DNA from: CAYWNK01 sp047639615
GTDB taxonomy: Bacteria; Planctomycetota; UBA1135; GCA-002686595
Assembly: GCA_047639615.1 (NCBI GenBank)
Contig: JBLIOL010000010.1
Location: 1-35,526 of the forward strand
DNA: 35,526 bases
Direction of reading: 5' to 3'
Of this stretch, positions 1 through 9,198 are shown in pieces (the first letter of the stretch is position 1; every line of letters starts with the position of its first letter). The notes below the pieces were generated by a model, which was not told the origin of the DNA, made no database searches, and was given only the letters and a program-made list of their open reading frames with translations. A program made the position numbers and the translations under genes.

Positions 1-1455
1 GCGCCCCGGCGCGCCTGGGAAGCCTTGGACTTGGGTATCACCTTGCTGATGCACTGGCGCTGGGCCGTGTACCTGCCCTGGCTGGTGTGCATGTTGCCGC
101 TCACGGCGCTGCTGTGCCTCGCCCTGCAGGATTGGCCCATCTTGCTTTGCTTCGTTGTTCTGTGGCTCAAGCCCCTGACTGATCGCGTTGTGCTCTTCGT
201 GCTCTCGCGGGCGGTCTTCGGGCCGGTGCCCTCCCTGAAGGAAGTACTGGCCGAGCTGCCGCGGCTCTTCGGCCGACGTCTGTATCGAGCGCTCGTGAGC
301 CAGCGCCTGACCATGCGCCGCAACCTGGTCATGCCCGTCGACATGCTGGAAGCGCCCCGCGGAAACGAACGCGCCGCGCGCTTACGGGTCCTCGGCCGCG
401 GCGACGCTGGCGGAACCAGCTCCTCCAGCCTGGTGCTCTTCGCCCACTTCCAGATCGCCCTAACCTGCTCGATCCTCATGCTACTGGCTAGTTTCGGACC
501 GGAGTCCTGGAGCGAGGCCTACAGCTTCCTGTGGGAGTACGGCGAGCTTCTGCCGACCCTGAAGTGGCACTGGACCGGGTCCTACCTCGCGGCCTGGCTA
601 CTGCTCGAACCGGCCTTCGTGGCCGCGGGGTTTGGCCTCTACCTGTGCCGGCGGACCGACCTCGAGGGCTGGGACTTGGAACTCGGCTTCCGCGAGATGG
701 CGCAGCGCATCGAAGCTGAAGCTAAACCCAAGCGTCGCTCGGCAGCGGCCGCGCGCGGCGCCGGCGTAGCGCTGATGCTGGCCATGCTCTTTGGTAGCGC
801 GCCCCCGCTGAGTGCCCAAGCACAGGCTCAAGAGAGCAGCACTGTTGAAGCCCAGCAGGTGATCCAGGAGGTGCTCCAAGGCGAGGAGTTCCATTACGAG
901 GTCACCTCCAGCGTCTGGGTCCCCAACCAACCCCAGGGTTCCGCCGAAGGTAGCTGGGCCGGGGGCAACTTGGCGGGTGGTGTGCTCACCTTTCTTGCTT
1001 GGGTCGCCCTGGCGGTGGTGCTGGTGTTCGTCGTCGGTTCGATCGCGAGCTATCTAAGCAAACGCGAGAGGGTCGATAAATCGACCAGCAAGAAGCCGAA
1101 TCCCGTCACCCACGCATTCGGGCTCGACCTGCGCGTGGAGTCCTTGCCCGCGGACCCGGCAACGCAAGCTCGCAACCTGTGGCAAGCGGGTCAGCTGCGC
1201 GAAGCCCTGTCCCTGCTCTACCGCTGCGCCCTGGCGGACTTGGTGCGCCGTGATGGCCTGCAGCTAGGCGCTAGCGACACCGAGTTCGACGCCGCCCAGC
1301 GGGTGGCGCAATTGAAAGACGCAAGCAAGGCCGCCTTCTTCCTGACCCTGACCGAGACCTGGCTCTACAGCGCCTGGGGTGCACGCTTGCCCGCCAGAGA
1401 GAGTGGACCTGCTTTGGTGAGCGAGTGGAGCCAGCACTTCGGAGGGCGAGCATGA
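1..1455 (+). CDS. DUF4129-type multi-pass membrane protein (5' partial)
   Basis: The frame is open from base 1, and the first residues (APRRAWEALDLG) resemble the run-in of DUF4129 proteins, so the true start lies upstream of the window; the TTG at 25 is only the first possible start inside it. Hydrophobic segments are visible near bases 55-170, 430-500, 580-650, 750-800 and 985-1050. The C-terminal part (about 1160-1440) is a soluble domain with LWQAGQLREALSLLYR followed by a Leu/Arg-rich helix, typical of the DUF4129 C-terminus. The stop overlaps the next gene's start (ATGA), and MoxR and DUF58 genes follow, which is the classic setting of this family. Its exact job in the MoxR complex is unknown; a membrane or envelope role is inferred. 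Confidence 0.75.
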   Translation, partial: APRRAWEALDLGITLLMHWRWAVYLPWLVCMLPLTALLCLALQDWPILLCFVVLWLKPLTDRVVLFVLSRAVFGPVPSLKEVLAELPRLFGRRLYRALVSQRLTMRRNLVMPVDMLEAPRGNERAARLRVLGRGDAGGTSSSSLVLFAHFQIALTCSILMLLASFGPESWSEAYSFLWEYGELLPTLKWHWTGSYLAAWLLLEPAFVAAGFGLYLCRRTDLEGWDLELGFREMAQRIEAEAKPKRRSAAAARGAGVALMLAMLFGSAPPLSAQAQAQESSTVEAQQVIQEVLQGEEFHYEVTSSVWVPNQPQGSAEGSWAGGNLAGGVLTFLAWVALAVVLVFVVGSIASYLSKRERVDKSTSKKPNPVTHAFGLDLRVESLPADPATQARNLWQAGQLREALSLLYRCALADLVRRDGLQLGASDTEFDAAQRVAQLKDASKAAFFLTLTETWLYSAWGARLPARESGPALVSEWSQHFGGRA

Positions 1456-2612
1456 GCGGCGCCCGCTGGATTCTGCCCCTGGCTCTACTGGCTAGCTGCG
1501 GCCAATTTGAGGAGATCACCACCCCCGGCCCCCTGCGCGGCGAGGCGCGGCGCAATCCACTGCTGGCCGCCGAGCGCATGCTCACGGAACTGGGCCTGCC
1601 GACGACATCCACGGACCTCTGGCCCGGGTTGCTCCCGGAAGATGCCTTCATCATCGTCTCCGGGGAGCGTTTCGAACTCAATGGCGCTGTACTCGAGCAA
1701 TTCCTCGCGTGGGTGGACCAAGGTGGCCATGCCATCGTCTGCCTGAGCGGCTTCGATCGACCTGTCAACGTGGCGCGCGTGGCCATGGACCGGCCCAACG
1801 CGCTGATCAATGAACTCGGCCTGTGGATTTTCGAATCCCCCACCGAGTCGGAGCTCCGGGAAGCGATGGAGTTCTCCGAGGAAAATCCCTTCGAGCCCGC
1901 GGAGTCGGTCTCCATCGAATACGAGCAGATGGTCTCCCACTACGACGACGAGCTCGAGCTGCTACTGGATCCAGGCGGCAGCTGGCTTAGCCATGACGGT
2001 GAAGAATCACTGCCCATGCAGCGCGTCTACTTCGGTGAGGGCCAGCTGACCCTAGTCGGAGAGGGTGGTTTCTTGGCGCGCACCGAAATCGGTGACGCTG
2101 ACCACGCACAGTGGCTTTGGCGCGAGTGCCAGGTAGGCGAGTACCGGCCGGGCCGGGCGCTCTTGATTCACGGCGGCAGACCCACGCTCTGGACGCTGAT
2201 CAAGCGCCATACACCTGAGAGTCCTTGGATGCTGCTGCTACTGGTCGCGCTGGCCCTGTGGCGTGTGGCTGCGCGCTTTGGTCCGCGCCTGCGCGAGCCC
2301 GCGCGCGCGCGCTTGGGATTCGACCTACACGTGACCGCCCTGGGTGAGTTCCTGTGGCGACGTGGGGGCCGGCTAGCCCTGGTCAGCGCCTGGCGCCAAC
2401 GGGTTCTGCGCCGGGCCCAAGAAACACTTCATCTGCGCTCCGGATCCGATGCGGATCTCAGTCGCAGCACCGAATTCGCCGCTGCCATCAGCGCTCGCAG
2501 CGGCCTCGAGGCGACACGCGTGCAGCAGGCATTGACCTCCGAACACTTGGATCAACACGCTAGCTTCATTCAGGTCGTAGCCGACCTGCAGGACATCGAA
2601 CGCTCCCTATGA
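1452..2612 (+). CDS. DUF4350-containing lipoprotein
   Basis: 386 aa from the ATG at 1452, which overlaps the preceding stop by ATGA; an ATG at 1425 would overlap the upstream gene more and put the signal peptide inside the chain. The N-terminus is a lipoprotein signal with lipobox LASC (Cys16). The middle (about residues 30-220) matches the DUF4350 pattern: a Rossmann-like region with EDAFIIVSGERFELN and an FLAWVDQGGHAIV strand-helix. One transmembrane helix lies near residues 258-275 (PWMLLLLVALALWRVAARFG), followed by a basic cytoplasmic tail. DUF4350 proteins normally sit between the DUF4129 and MoxR genes, as here. The molecular function is not known. The stop overlaps the MoxR start by ATGA. 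Confidence 0.78.
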   Translation: MSGARWILPLALLASCGQFEEITTPGPLRGEARRNPLLAAERMLTELGLPTTSTDLWPGLLPEDAFIIVSGERFELNGAVLEQFLAWVDQGGHAIVCLSGFDRPVNVARVAMDRPNALINELGLWIFESPTESELREAMEFSEENPFEPAESVSIEYEQMVSHYDDELELLLDPGGSWLSHDGEESLPMQRVYFGEGQLTLVGEGGFLARTEIGDADHAQWLWRECQVGEYRPGRALLIHGGRPTLWTLIKRHTPESPWMLLLLVALALWRVAARFGPRLREPARARLGFDLHVTALGEFLWRRGGRLALVSAWRQRVLRRAQETLHLRSGSDADLSRSTEFAAAISARSGLEATRVQQALTSEHLDQHASFIQVVADLQDIERSL

Positions 2613-3601
2613 CCGACGCCCAAGACACTCACGAAATCCATCCCGACCTGCAGCGCGCCAGCGCCACGGCCAACAGCTTGCGCGAGTCCATCGGGCGCGC
2701 CTTCCTGGGCCAGGAGCAGGTTGTCGAGCAGGTGCTGGTGACCTTGCTGGCGGGTGGGCACGCTCTGTTGGAAGGGGTGCCGGGCTTGGGCAAGACCCTG
2801 CTCGTGCGCGCGCTCGCCGCAAGTTTCGGCGGCGAGTTTGGAAGAGTCCAGTTCACGCCCGACCTGATGCCCACGGATGTCACTGGGCACGCCGTGTACG
2901 ACATGGCCAGCGCCGAATTCCGCGTGCGCAAGGGGCCAGCCTTCACGCAGCTCTTCTTGGCTGACGAGATCAACCGTGCGCCGGCCAAGACGCAGGCCGC
3001 TCTGTTGGAGGTCATGCAGGAGCGCCAGATCACCCTGGAAGGCGAGTCCTATGCGGTGCAGGAGCCCTTCGCGGTCTTCGCCACCCAGAACCCCATCGAG
3101 CAGGAGGGCACCTACCCCCTTCCCGAAGCCCAACTCGACCGCTTCCTGATGCTAGTGCGCATGGACTCACCGGAAGAGGACGAGGAGCTCGCCATCGTGC
3201 GCCATGTGACCCACGATTCCACGGGCGTGGGCCTGCCTTTAGGGGCGCTGCAGGCCGTCGTCAGTGCCGAGGAGGTCGTCGCCGCGCAAACCGCGGTGTC
3301 CAAGGTGCGTGTGGACGAGGAAGTAGCGCGCTATGCGGTGCGCATTACGCGCGCCACGCGCGAAGCGCGCGGCCTGAGCCTCGGCGCCGGACCTCGTGGA
3401 GGCATCGCCTTGGTGCGCGCCGCCCGTGCGCGCGCGCTCCTGCGCGGACGCGACTTCGTGGCCCCCGAAGATGTGAAAGCGCTGGCTTGCCCCGTGCTGC
3501 GCCACCGGGTCAGCATGGCGCCCGAGCTAGCCTTCGAAGGCGGCGACGCGGATAGCGTATTGCTCGAGCTACTCGAGCAAGTGGAGGCACCGCGCGCGTG
3601 A
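2609..3601 (+). CDS. MoxR-family AAA+ ATPase
   Basis: 330 aa, normal family length. Walker A is GVPGLGKT (residues 56-63) and Walker B is LFLADE (115-120), followed by INRAPAKTQAALLEVMQE, the MoxR signature. A sensor-1 region (FAVFATQNPIEQEGTYPLPEAQ) and a C-terminal lid (about 240-325) complete the AAA_3/AAA_lid_2 arrangement. MoxR ATPases are chaperone-like remodelers that act with vWA-type partners; the partner here is presumably the DUF58 protein encoded immediately downstream with a GTGA overlap. Cytoplasmic. Function is assigned by family and context; the physiological client is unknown. Confidence 0.93.
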   Translation: MTDAQDTHEIHPDLQRASATANSLRESIGRAFLGQEQVVEQVLVTLLAGGHALLEGVPGLGKTLLVRALAASFGGEFGRVQFTPDLMPTDVTGHAVYDMASAEFRVRKGPAFTQLFLADEINRAPAKTQAALLEVMQERQITLEGESYAVQEPFAVFATQNPIEQEGTYPLPEAQLDRFLMLVRMDSPEEDEELAIVRHVTHDSTGVGLPLGALQAVVSAEEVVAAQTAVSKVRVDEEVARYAVRITRATREARGLSLGAGPRGGIALVRAARARALLRGRDFVAPEDVKALACPVLRHRVSMAPELAFEGGDADSVLLELLEQVEAPRA

Positions 3602-4908
3602 GTCTGCGGCCCACCTCACGACTGCTCGCCTTGATGGGCGGGGTACTGCTGCTGAGCCTGGCGACGGGCGCGGCGCCGATGCTGCGTCCCTTGCTCCAGG
3701 GGGCCTTGGCGTTGATTGCCGTGGTAGCTTTGCTGGATGCCATGCGACCGGGCTGGAGTCGCGCACCGGAGCTGGCTCGCCGCCTAAGCGGGCATTGGTC
3801 GGTGGGTCATCACCAGAAGATTGTGCTGAGCGTCAAGACCGCCTCCGCGCGACCTGGCTCGATCCAACTGATCGATGACGCGCCGCAGATCGGCCCCGTG
3901 GACGGCCTGCCCCTCTCACTGGAGATGCGTGCCGGCCAAACCACCGAGGTCAGCTATGGCCTGCTGCCCAACGTGCGCGGCGAAGCTCTGTTCGGACCAG
4001 CGGAGGTGCTGCTTACCTCGCCCCTCGGGCTGTGGGCCAAGCGCCGCACCTGTGGCATGCACGAGAGCATCATGGTGGTGCCCGATCACGGCCCGGCCCT
4101 GCGCATGACCCTGCAGTCCTTGGCTCACCGTATTTCGCCCACGGGCACACGCCGGCGGCCACGACGCGGCCAGGGCACGAGCTTCCATCAGCTGCGCGAA
4201 TACCGCGACGGTGACCTGCCCCAGCAGATCGACTGGAAGGCGAGCTCCAAGCGCCATCAGCTGATCAGCCGCGAGTATGAGGAGGAGCGCGACCAGCGCG
4301 TGCTGATCGCCCTGGATCGTGGCCGGCGCATGTGCGCAAGGGACGGCCAGCGCACGCTCTTCGATCGGGCTCTGGACGCGAGCTTGGTTTTGGCCTACGT
4401 GGCCCTGCGTCAGGGGGACTCGGTCGGGCTCTTGGGCTTTTCCGGCCCGGTGGACGCCCTGCCCCCCGCCAAGGGCAGGGGCGCGCTCCCGAGGCTCTTT
4501 GGACACGTGCAGGCCTGGCAACCCAGCGATGCCCCGAGCGACTTCGCGGAGGCCGCGCGCAACGTGCTCACGCGCGAATCGCGTCGGACCCTTTTGGTTC
4601 TCATTACCAACCTGCGTGGTGAGGATTCCAATGAGCTGGTGCGCGCCGTACGCAGCCTCCAGGGCCGCCACCTGGTGGTGGTTGCGAGCGTGCGTGAAGC
4701 GACCACCGACAGCCAGCTAGAGCAGCCCGCCAAGGACCTCCAATCGGCTCTCTCTAGCTGCTCAGCCGCACTCGTGCTGGAAGAGCGGCGACAAGCCCTC
4801 GAAGCTGTGTCCCGTGCGGGCGCGCTGACTATCGATACGACGGCCAAAGAGCTGCCCACGGCCCTCGCTGAGGCCTACTTGGGAGCCAAACGAAGCGGCG
4901 CACTCTAG
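3598..4908 (+). CDS. DUF58 domain-containing membrane protein
   Basis: 436 aa from a GTG overlapping the MoxR stop. Two closely spaced hydrophobic segments (about residues 8-47) are followed by a beta-rich extracytoplasmic or peripheral region. The DUF58 core comes next (about 195-245): FHQLREYRDGDLPQQIDWKA, then REYEEERDQRVLIALDRGRRM, where the DRGRR segment is a degenerate MIDAS-like vWA motif. A vWA-like fold continues to about residue 400. It is the expected partner of the MoxR ATPase. The stop codon falls at the first bases of the left terminal repeat of an IS-like element, so the original C-terminus may have been altered by a few residues. Confidence 0.9.
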   Translation: MSLRPTSRLLALMGGVLLLSLATGAAPMLRPLLQGALALIAVVALLDAMRPGWSRAPELARRLSGHWSVGHHQKIVLSVKTASARPGSIQLIDDAPQIGPVDGLPLSLEMRAGQTTEVSYGLLPNVRGEALFGPAEVLLTSPLGLWAKRRTCGMHESIMVVPDHGPALRMTLQSLAHRISPTGTRRRPRRGQGTSFHQLREYRDGDLPQQIDWKASSKRHQLISREYEEERDQRVLIALDRGRRMCARDGQRTLFDRALDASLVLAYVALRQGDSVGLLGFSGPVDALPPAKGRGALPRLFGHVQAWQPSDAPSDFAEAARNVLTRESRRTLLVLITNLRGEDSNELVRAVRSLQGRHLVVVASVREATTDSQLEQPAKDLQSALSSCSAALVLEERRQALEAVSRAGALTIDTTAKELPTALAEAYLGAKRSGAL

Positions 4909-5385
4909 CCTGGGTAATTCACGAGGGCACACGCCAGACTTCGCAAACGGGCGGCTACGCCGCCCTCTTGCCCCCTAGCCGGGATAGGCGTTGTTTCTAT
5001 AGGGGTGAGGATTTGGCGTCCTCGCAGGCCCTACGGGGGGCCCCTTCGGTACTGAATAGGTTGATTGTGGTCCCAAGAGTCAGTGTGGAGCCAAATTGAG
5101 CCTCTGAGTGGCGCGGCGGGGTGTTGGAGGCGCCAGTCCATGGTCGATAGGCGTACGCACCCGCCAGGCCACCCAAAAAGCGCCCGCGCGCTAGCGGCAG
5201 CCCCACTTGTTCACGACCGCGACCACACTCAACCCTGTCAGTATCGTCCCCTTCCAAGAGGTTCACAGGGCCCCTTGGATCCGCTGCGCGGACCGGGGCT
5301 TACCCCTGCGGTGACAGATATCCCACAGCCTCCCTAGGGAACGACTTGCTAAGTCCGAAGCGCGTCCTCATGAATAACCCAGGCT
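4907..5385. mobile_element. IS/MITE-like remnant with 40-bp terminal inverted repeats
   Basis: This 570-base gene-free stretch is mostly one element. Bases 4907-4946 and the reverse complement of 5346-5385 match at 31 of 40 positions without gaps, including AGCCTGGGT, ATTCA and GACTT.GCAA. This is a pair of imperfect terminal inverted repeats bounding 479 bp. No transposase could be recognised in any frame; short open frames inside look random. There is no convincing target duplication. The ends vaguely recall IS1380-type termini, but that is from memory and uncertain. It could be a deletion derivative of an IS or a non-autonomous MITE. A perfect 7-bp hairpin at 4949-4965 sits just inside the left end. 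Confidence 0.6.
4949..4965 (+). terminator. Short GC hairpin downstream of the MoxR-DUF58 operon
   Basis: GGGCGGC / GCCGCCC arms with a 3-nt loop, 41 bp after the DUF58 stop. No clear U-tract follows, so it is only a possible transcription terminator. It may equally be a structural part of the IS-like element. Confidence 0.3.
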
Positions 5386-5476
5386 GACCCGGTGACGCGC
5401 TCGTTACCTCAAGCACTGGGCCGTCCCCACATGAGACCGTTCCCCAGTTGAGAACCCGTGCAGCGCGAGGCAATAC

Positions 5477-6274
5477 ATGCTTGCTGCGGTACTAGGATCG
5501 CCAACACGGAGGAATGCTAAACCTGTGACTAGCCTGCTACGAACGCCCACCTCGCTGGGCAATGACCCCTGGATACGTGTGGCCCGCGAACTTCGCATTC
5601 GCGTTAGCCAACCGGCATTCGGAAATGCACTCACGGAATTGTCGGAGTGGTTTTGGGATGGATGCCTGGAGGAGAGCTGCGACGCAAGCGGCGCTGCCCT
5701 GCTGCGTTCCCCATTGGCCAAGGCCAACTTCGAAGCGCTCGCCATGCTCGACACCAGCGGCCGCCACGGACGCAGTGCCGCCGTCGAGATGTTGGAGGGT
5801 GGTACCTTGGATGCGATCCACGCCAAGGTGCTCCGGGAAGCGATCGACTCGCGTCCTGAGCTCTACCGCGTTGAACACACAAGCTGCGGCGAACGCCGGC
5901 AGCTGATGGATCTGGAAAGCGGCAAGCTGCTGCTGGTCGATCCCGATGCTTGGCCCGTGAAATTGGTGCCTGGCAATTTGATCGTCGGCCGCTTGATCGG
6001 CGTAGACGAGGACGCGCGCTGGATCGGCCCGGTCTACCCCTTCCCCGCGGGCACGCCTGAAGAGGTGCTGCTGGACGTACGCCAAGGTCTAGCCGATCTA
6101 GCCCGCGCCCACCCCATCGCGCGCGCCGCCGCCACCGAACGCTTTCTGGTCGACCTGCACCACCAGTGGTTCTTTCACGTACTGGTGCCGGCCCATGGCC
6201 TGAGCTCGCGACTAGCAGAGGATGCGCCGAAGGCGTTCACCCTGCTCGCCGGGCGCATGCGTACCAGCGGTTAG
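5477..6274 (+). CDS. Hypothetical protein, 265 aa
   Basis: Not recognised. Translation starts at ATG 5477; a later start (for example around residue 17) is possible because the first residues look weakly conserved. The chain is soluble, with no signal peptide or transmembrane helix. The central part (about residues 145-205) has the pattern of a nucleic-acid-metabolism-associated beta domain seen in SEC-C/YecA-like proteins: MDLESGKLLLVDPDAW, then PGNLIVGRLIGVDED and IGPVYPFP. That resemblance is weak. The C-terminus is helical. It lies between the IS-like element and a convergently transcribed sensor kinase, and its stop codon lies in a perfect 8-bp hairpin shared with the kinase stop. Confidence 0.7.
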   Translation: MLAAVLGSPTRRNAKPVTSLLRTPTSLGNDPWIRVARELRIRVSQPAFGNALTELSEWFWDGCLEESCDASGAALLRSPLAKANFEALAMLDTSGRHGRSAAVEMLEGGTLDAIHAKVLREAIDSRPELYRVEHTSCGERRQLMDLESGKLLLVDPDAWPVKLVPGNLIVGRLIGVDEDARWIGPVYPFPAGTPEEVLLDVRQGLADLARAHPIARAAATERFLVDLHHQWFFHVLVPAHGLSSRLAEDAPKAFTLLAGRMRTSG

Positions 6275-6288
6275 CCCGACGGCTAACC
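6269..6288. terminator. Bidirectional hairpin containing both convergent stop codons
   Basis: GGTTAGCC-CGAC-GGCTAACC forms perfect 8-bp arms with a 4-nt loop. It contains the TAG of the upstream plus-strand gene (6272-6274) and the TAG of the minus-strand kinase (6283-6285). It lacks a U-tract on either side, so termination activity is inferred from position and symmetry only. Confidence 0.45.
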
Positions 6289-9129
6289 CAGCAGGCCGCG
6301 TGCGCAGTTGCGCAGGGCCTGCAGGGTGTACGGCTTCTGCAGGAAGACCCAGCTCCCAGCAAGCTCGGTGCCCAAGTGGACATCATCCGCGGTGTAGCCG
6401 CTGGAGAGGATGATCGGCACGCAGGGATCGATTTCCTGGAGTGCTGCGTGCACTTGCTCGCCGCTCATCTCCGGCATGGTCAGGTCGAGCACGACCAGAG
6501 CTAAGTCTCTGTGGTTGCCCACGAAGAACTCCACGGCCTCGCGCCCCGCCGAAGCCACGTGTACTTCGAACCCCAAGCGCTCAAGCATCTGCTTCCCCAA
6601 GCGAAGCACGGCCGGCTGGTCGTCCACGAGCAGCACAGTGCCGCTTCCCGTCCAAGCCACGGACTCCGCGATGGTGCGTGGCTGAGTGATCTCATGATCC
6701 GCGGAAGCTACGGGGAACCAAATCTCGAAGCGCGATCCCTCATTCGGCGCACTCCGTACGTGAATGCCGCCGTTATGCGCACGCATGATGCCCAGCACCG
6801 CAGCCATGCCGAGTCCACGCCCGGCGAACTTGGTGGTAAAGAAGGGGTCGAAGAGTTTCGCCAGGGTCTCCTGATCCATCCCGCCCCCAGAGTCTTGCAC
6901 CTCGAGGAAGAGATACTCACCTTCCCGGGGAACAGATAGCCCGATCGCATGGGTGTCCGTGGCGACGATGCGCTTGCCAGCCTTGATAGTGATTTGCCCC
7001 GGTCCATCGCACAGGGACTCGCAGGCGTTCAGAATCACATTCATAACCACCTGCCGTACCTGGGTGGCGTCTCCCACCATGCTCAGCTGCTTGGACCCGC
7101 GCTTGAACTCGAGGGTCGCTTGCTTCGGCACACTGATGCGCAAGAGTTGGCAGAGCTCCTGCACCAGCTCCTGCAAGTCGAAGTGTGTCGGGCTCAGGCG
7201 CCCGCGGCCGGTGAAGGCCATCATCTGCTGACAGAGTTCAGCCGCCTGAATGGAAGCGGCGCAGATCTCGTTGACCAGCTCGAGCTTGCCGGGGTTCCTA
7301 GCCAGGGTCGACTTGAGCAGATCCGCATTGCCCAAGATGACTACCAGCAGGTTGTTGAAGTCGTGAGCCACGCCACCAGCCATGAGGCCCAGGCTCTCCA
7401 TCTTCTGGGCCTGGAGCATCTGACGCTCGAGGTCGCGCTGCTTCTTCTCGGCAGCGTGGGCATCGGCTGCGTCCAAAAGGCGCGAGACCTGCTGTGCTAG
7501 GTTCAGCGCAAAGTCCACCTCATCCTCATGCCACTCGCGGTCATAGCGCGTCTCAGAAACAGCGACCACCCCCACCAAGCGGCCTTCGCGACGCACGGGC
7601 ACCTCGATGATGGCTCGCACCTTTCGCTCGCGAATGTAGTCGGAGGAAAACTCGCTGAAGCGTTCGTCCTCGAAAGGGTCGGAACACACGATCACGCGCA
7701 TGGCCTGCAGCTCTGCGAAGAACTTGGGGAACTCCATGCCGTCGAGTGGGCGCCCATGACTGTGCACTCCGGTCTCGCGCACATAGAGGTCCACCGACTC
7801 CATGGAGCTGCCACCCGGCGCCAGCATGAGCACCGAACACCGACCCGCGTCGAGCACATCCGAGGCGAGTTCGGTGATCCGCATACACGCCTGACGAAAG
7901 CCACCAGCGGCCAACATGGGATCTGTCGCTAGCTCGAGCACACAGGCCTGTTGCTTGGCGAGGCGCGCTTCGCGCTCCTCGCGTGCGAGGGCGGTGTTGA
8001 TCTCTTCATCCACGTCCGTAAAGGAGCCACAGACCCGGGTCGCTTCACCCTGATCATTCAGCTGGGACTGACCTCGCACCTGAAACCAGCGGTACCCACC
8101 ACCCTTGCCTCGCATGCGATAGGTCAGGTTGAAAGGCTCTCCGGAGGCAAGGTGTCTATCAGCCACCTCGCGGGTTTCCTCGCGATCCTCCGGATGCATC
8201 ATGGCGTAGGTCACTTCGCGGCAGGGGACGAACTCCCCGTCCCCAAAACCCAGTAGCTCATACAAGCGTGGCGACCACCACGAGTGGTCGCTAGCCACAT
8301 CCCAATCCCAGATGCCGTCGCGCGATCCGGCGATAGCAAACGCGAACCGTTCGCGCTCCATGACGTGCTCGAAGTCCTTGCGAGCCGTCAGGTCGTGCAC
8401 AACCGTGTAGATGCGCTCCCCCTCCGGCGTTTCCACGGGGCCTGAGATCACCTCGACCTCACGCAGTTGCCCGCTCTTGGTGCGGTGACTGAATTCCACC
8501 CCACGGCGCAGGCCACGACTCTCGCGGATCGAGGCTTCGCGCAGGTCGTCTGACAGCAAGCTCTTGATCTCGAACAGGCTCAGCGTCTTGAATTCCTCGA
8601 GGGAGTATCCGTAGAACTCGCAGGCAGCGCCGTTCGCTTCGAGGATGCCGCCGGTTTCCGCATCCAGCAGGAACTTTATCGACTGGCTGAACTCAAACAG
8701 CTCTCGGTAGCGATGTTCGCTGTCTTGCAGCCGATCGAGAACTTCGCTGCTGGCCTGTCTGTCGTTTACGAGGCCATAGAGCGAGGTGACTTGACCCTCA
8801 GGGTTGCGCAGAGGAAAAAACCGAAAGCGCCCGCGGACCTTCTTGCGCAGTAGGCAATCAAACTCCGCATCCTCGCCTTGGCTCGCCCGCGCGAGAGCCC
8901 GTGCCAATTCTGCCCGGCAGGATTCTGGGAGCAACTCCGATAGCGCCTGGCCGCGAACCCGTTCAAGAGCCTCAACAGCGAGCCACTCGCAAGCCTTCGG
9001 ATTCAGGCCCGCAATCTCGCCGCCGAGTCCAAGCTCCAGCACACCGACCGTCGCATGCTTGACCAATAGGCCATGGCGGTGTACGAAATCCTGTGTAGAT
9101 TCCTCAACGGACTCGATATCGAAATTCAT
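6283..9129 (-). CDS. Hybrid sensor histidine kinase (PAS x3, GAF, HisKA, HATPase_c, REC)
   Basis: 948 aa, no transmembrane segment, so a cytoplasmic sensor. Domain order by inspection: PAS at about 12-120, PAS at about 135-250 (with RYRELFEFSQSIKFLLD and the FYGYSLEEF helix), and PAS/PAC at about 265-385 (GIWDWDVASDHSWWSPRLYELLG ... YRMRGKGGGYRWFQVRG). A GAF domain follows at about 395-550, then HisKA with phosphoacceptor His589 in GGVAHDFNNLL. HATPase_c covers about 690-800 (N box ILNACES, G boxes DSGGGMD and GRGLGMA). The C-terminal receiver domain has Asp882 in VVLDLTMPEMSG and the conserved Lys in LQKPYT. Autophosphorylation and intramolecular transfer to the receiver are expected. No output regulator is adjacent, so the downstream partner is unknown. 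A redox or small-molecule signal is possible but not shown. Confidence 0.93.
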   Translation of the reverse strand: MNFDIESVEESTQDFVHRHGLLVKHATVGVLELGLGGEIAGLNPKACEWLAVEALERVRGQALSELLPESCRAELARALARASQGEDAEFDCLLRKKVRGRFRFFPLRNPEGQVTSLYGLVNDRQASSEVLDRLQDSEHRYRELFEFSQSIKFLLDAETGGILEANGAACEFYGYSLEEFKTLSLFEIKSLLSDDLREASIRESRGLRRGVEFSHRTKSGQLREVEVISGPVETPEGERIYTVVHDLTARKDFEHVMERERFAFAIAGSRDGIWDWDVASDHSWWSPRLYELLGFGDGEFVPCREVTYAMMHPEDREETREVADRHLASGEPFNLTYRMRGKGGGYRWFQVRGQSQLNDQGEATRVCGSFTDVDEEINTALAREEREARLAKQQACVLELATDPMLAAGGFRQACMRITELASDVLDAGRCSVLMLAPGGSSMESVDLYVRETGVHSHGRPLDGMEFPKFFAELQAMRVIVCSDPFEDERFSEFSSDYIRERKVRAIIEVPVRREGRLVGVVAVSETRYDREWHEDEVDFALNLAQQVSRLLDAADAHAAEKKQRDLERQMLQAQKMESLGLMAGGVAHDFNNLLVVILGNADLLKSTLARNPGKLELVNEICAASIQAAELCQQMMAFTGRGRLSPTHFDLQELVQELCQLLRISVPKQATLEFKRGSKQLSMVGDATQVRQVVMNVILNACESLCDGPGQITIKAGKRIVATDTHAIGLSVPREGEYLFLEVQDSGGGMDQETLAKLFDPFFTTKFAGRGLGMAAVLGIMRAHNGGIHVRSAPNEGSRFEIWFPVASADHEITQPRTIAESVAWTGSGTVLLVDDQPAVLRLGKQMLERLGFEVHVASAGREAVEFFVGNHRDLALVVLDLTMPEMSGEQVHAALQEIDPCVPIILSSGYTADDVHLGTELAGSWVFLQKPYTLQALRNCARGLLG

Positions 9130-9198
9130 GGGAGTGAGATTAGTCCCATGCTAACGCTAGGCTGGCCGCATATCACGGACCCGAATCGAGAATGACCG

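Noticed and set aside
3916..4671. 251-codon minus-strand frame in the DUF58 gene
   Set aside because: Shadow of a high-GC gene; no family pattern.
4997..5266. Minus-strand frame inside the IS-like element
   Set aside because: No transposase motifs (no DDE or HUH pattern seen); treated as non-coding remnant.
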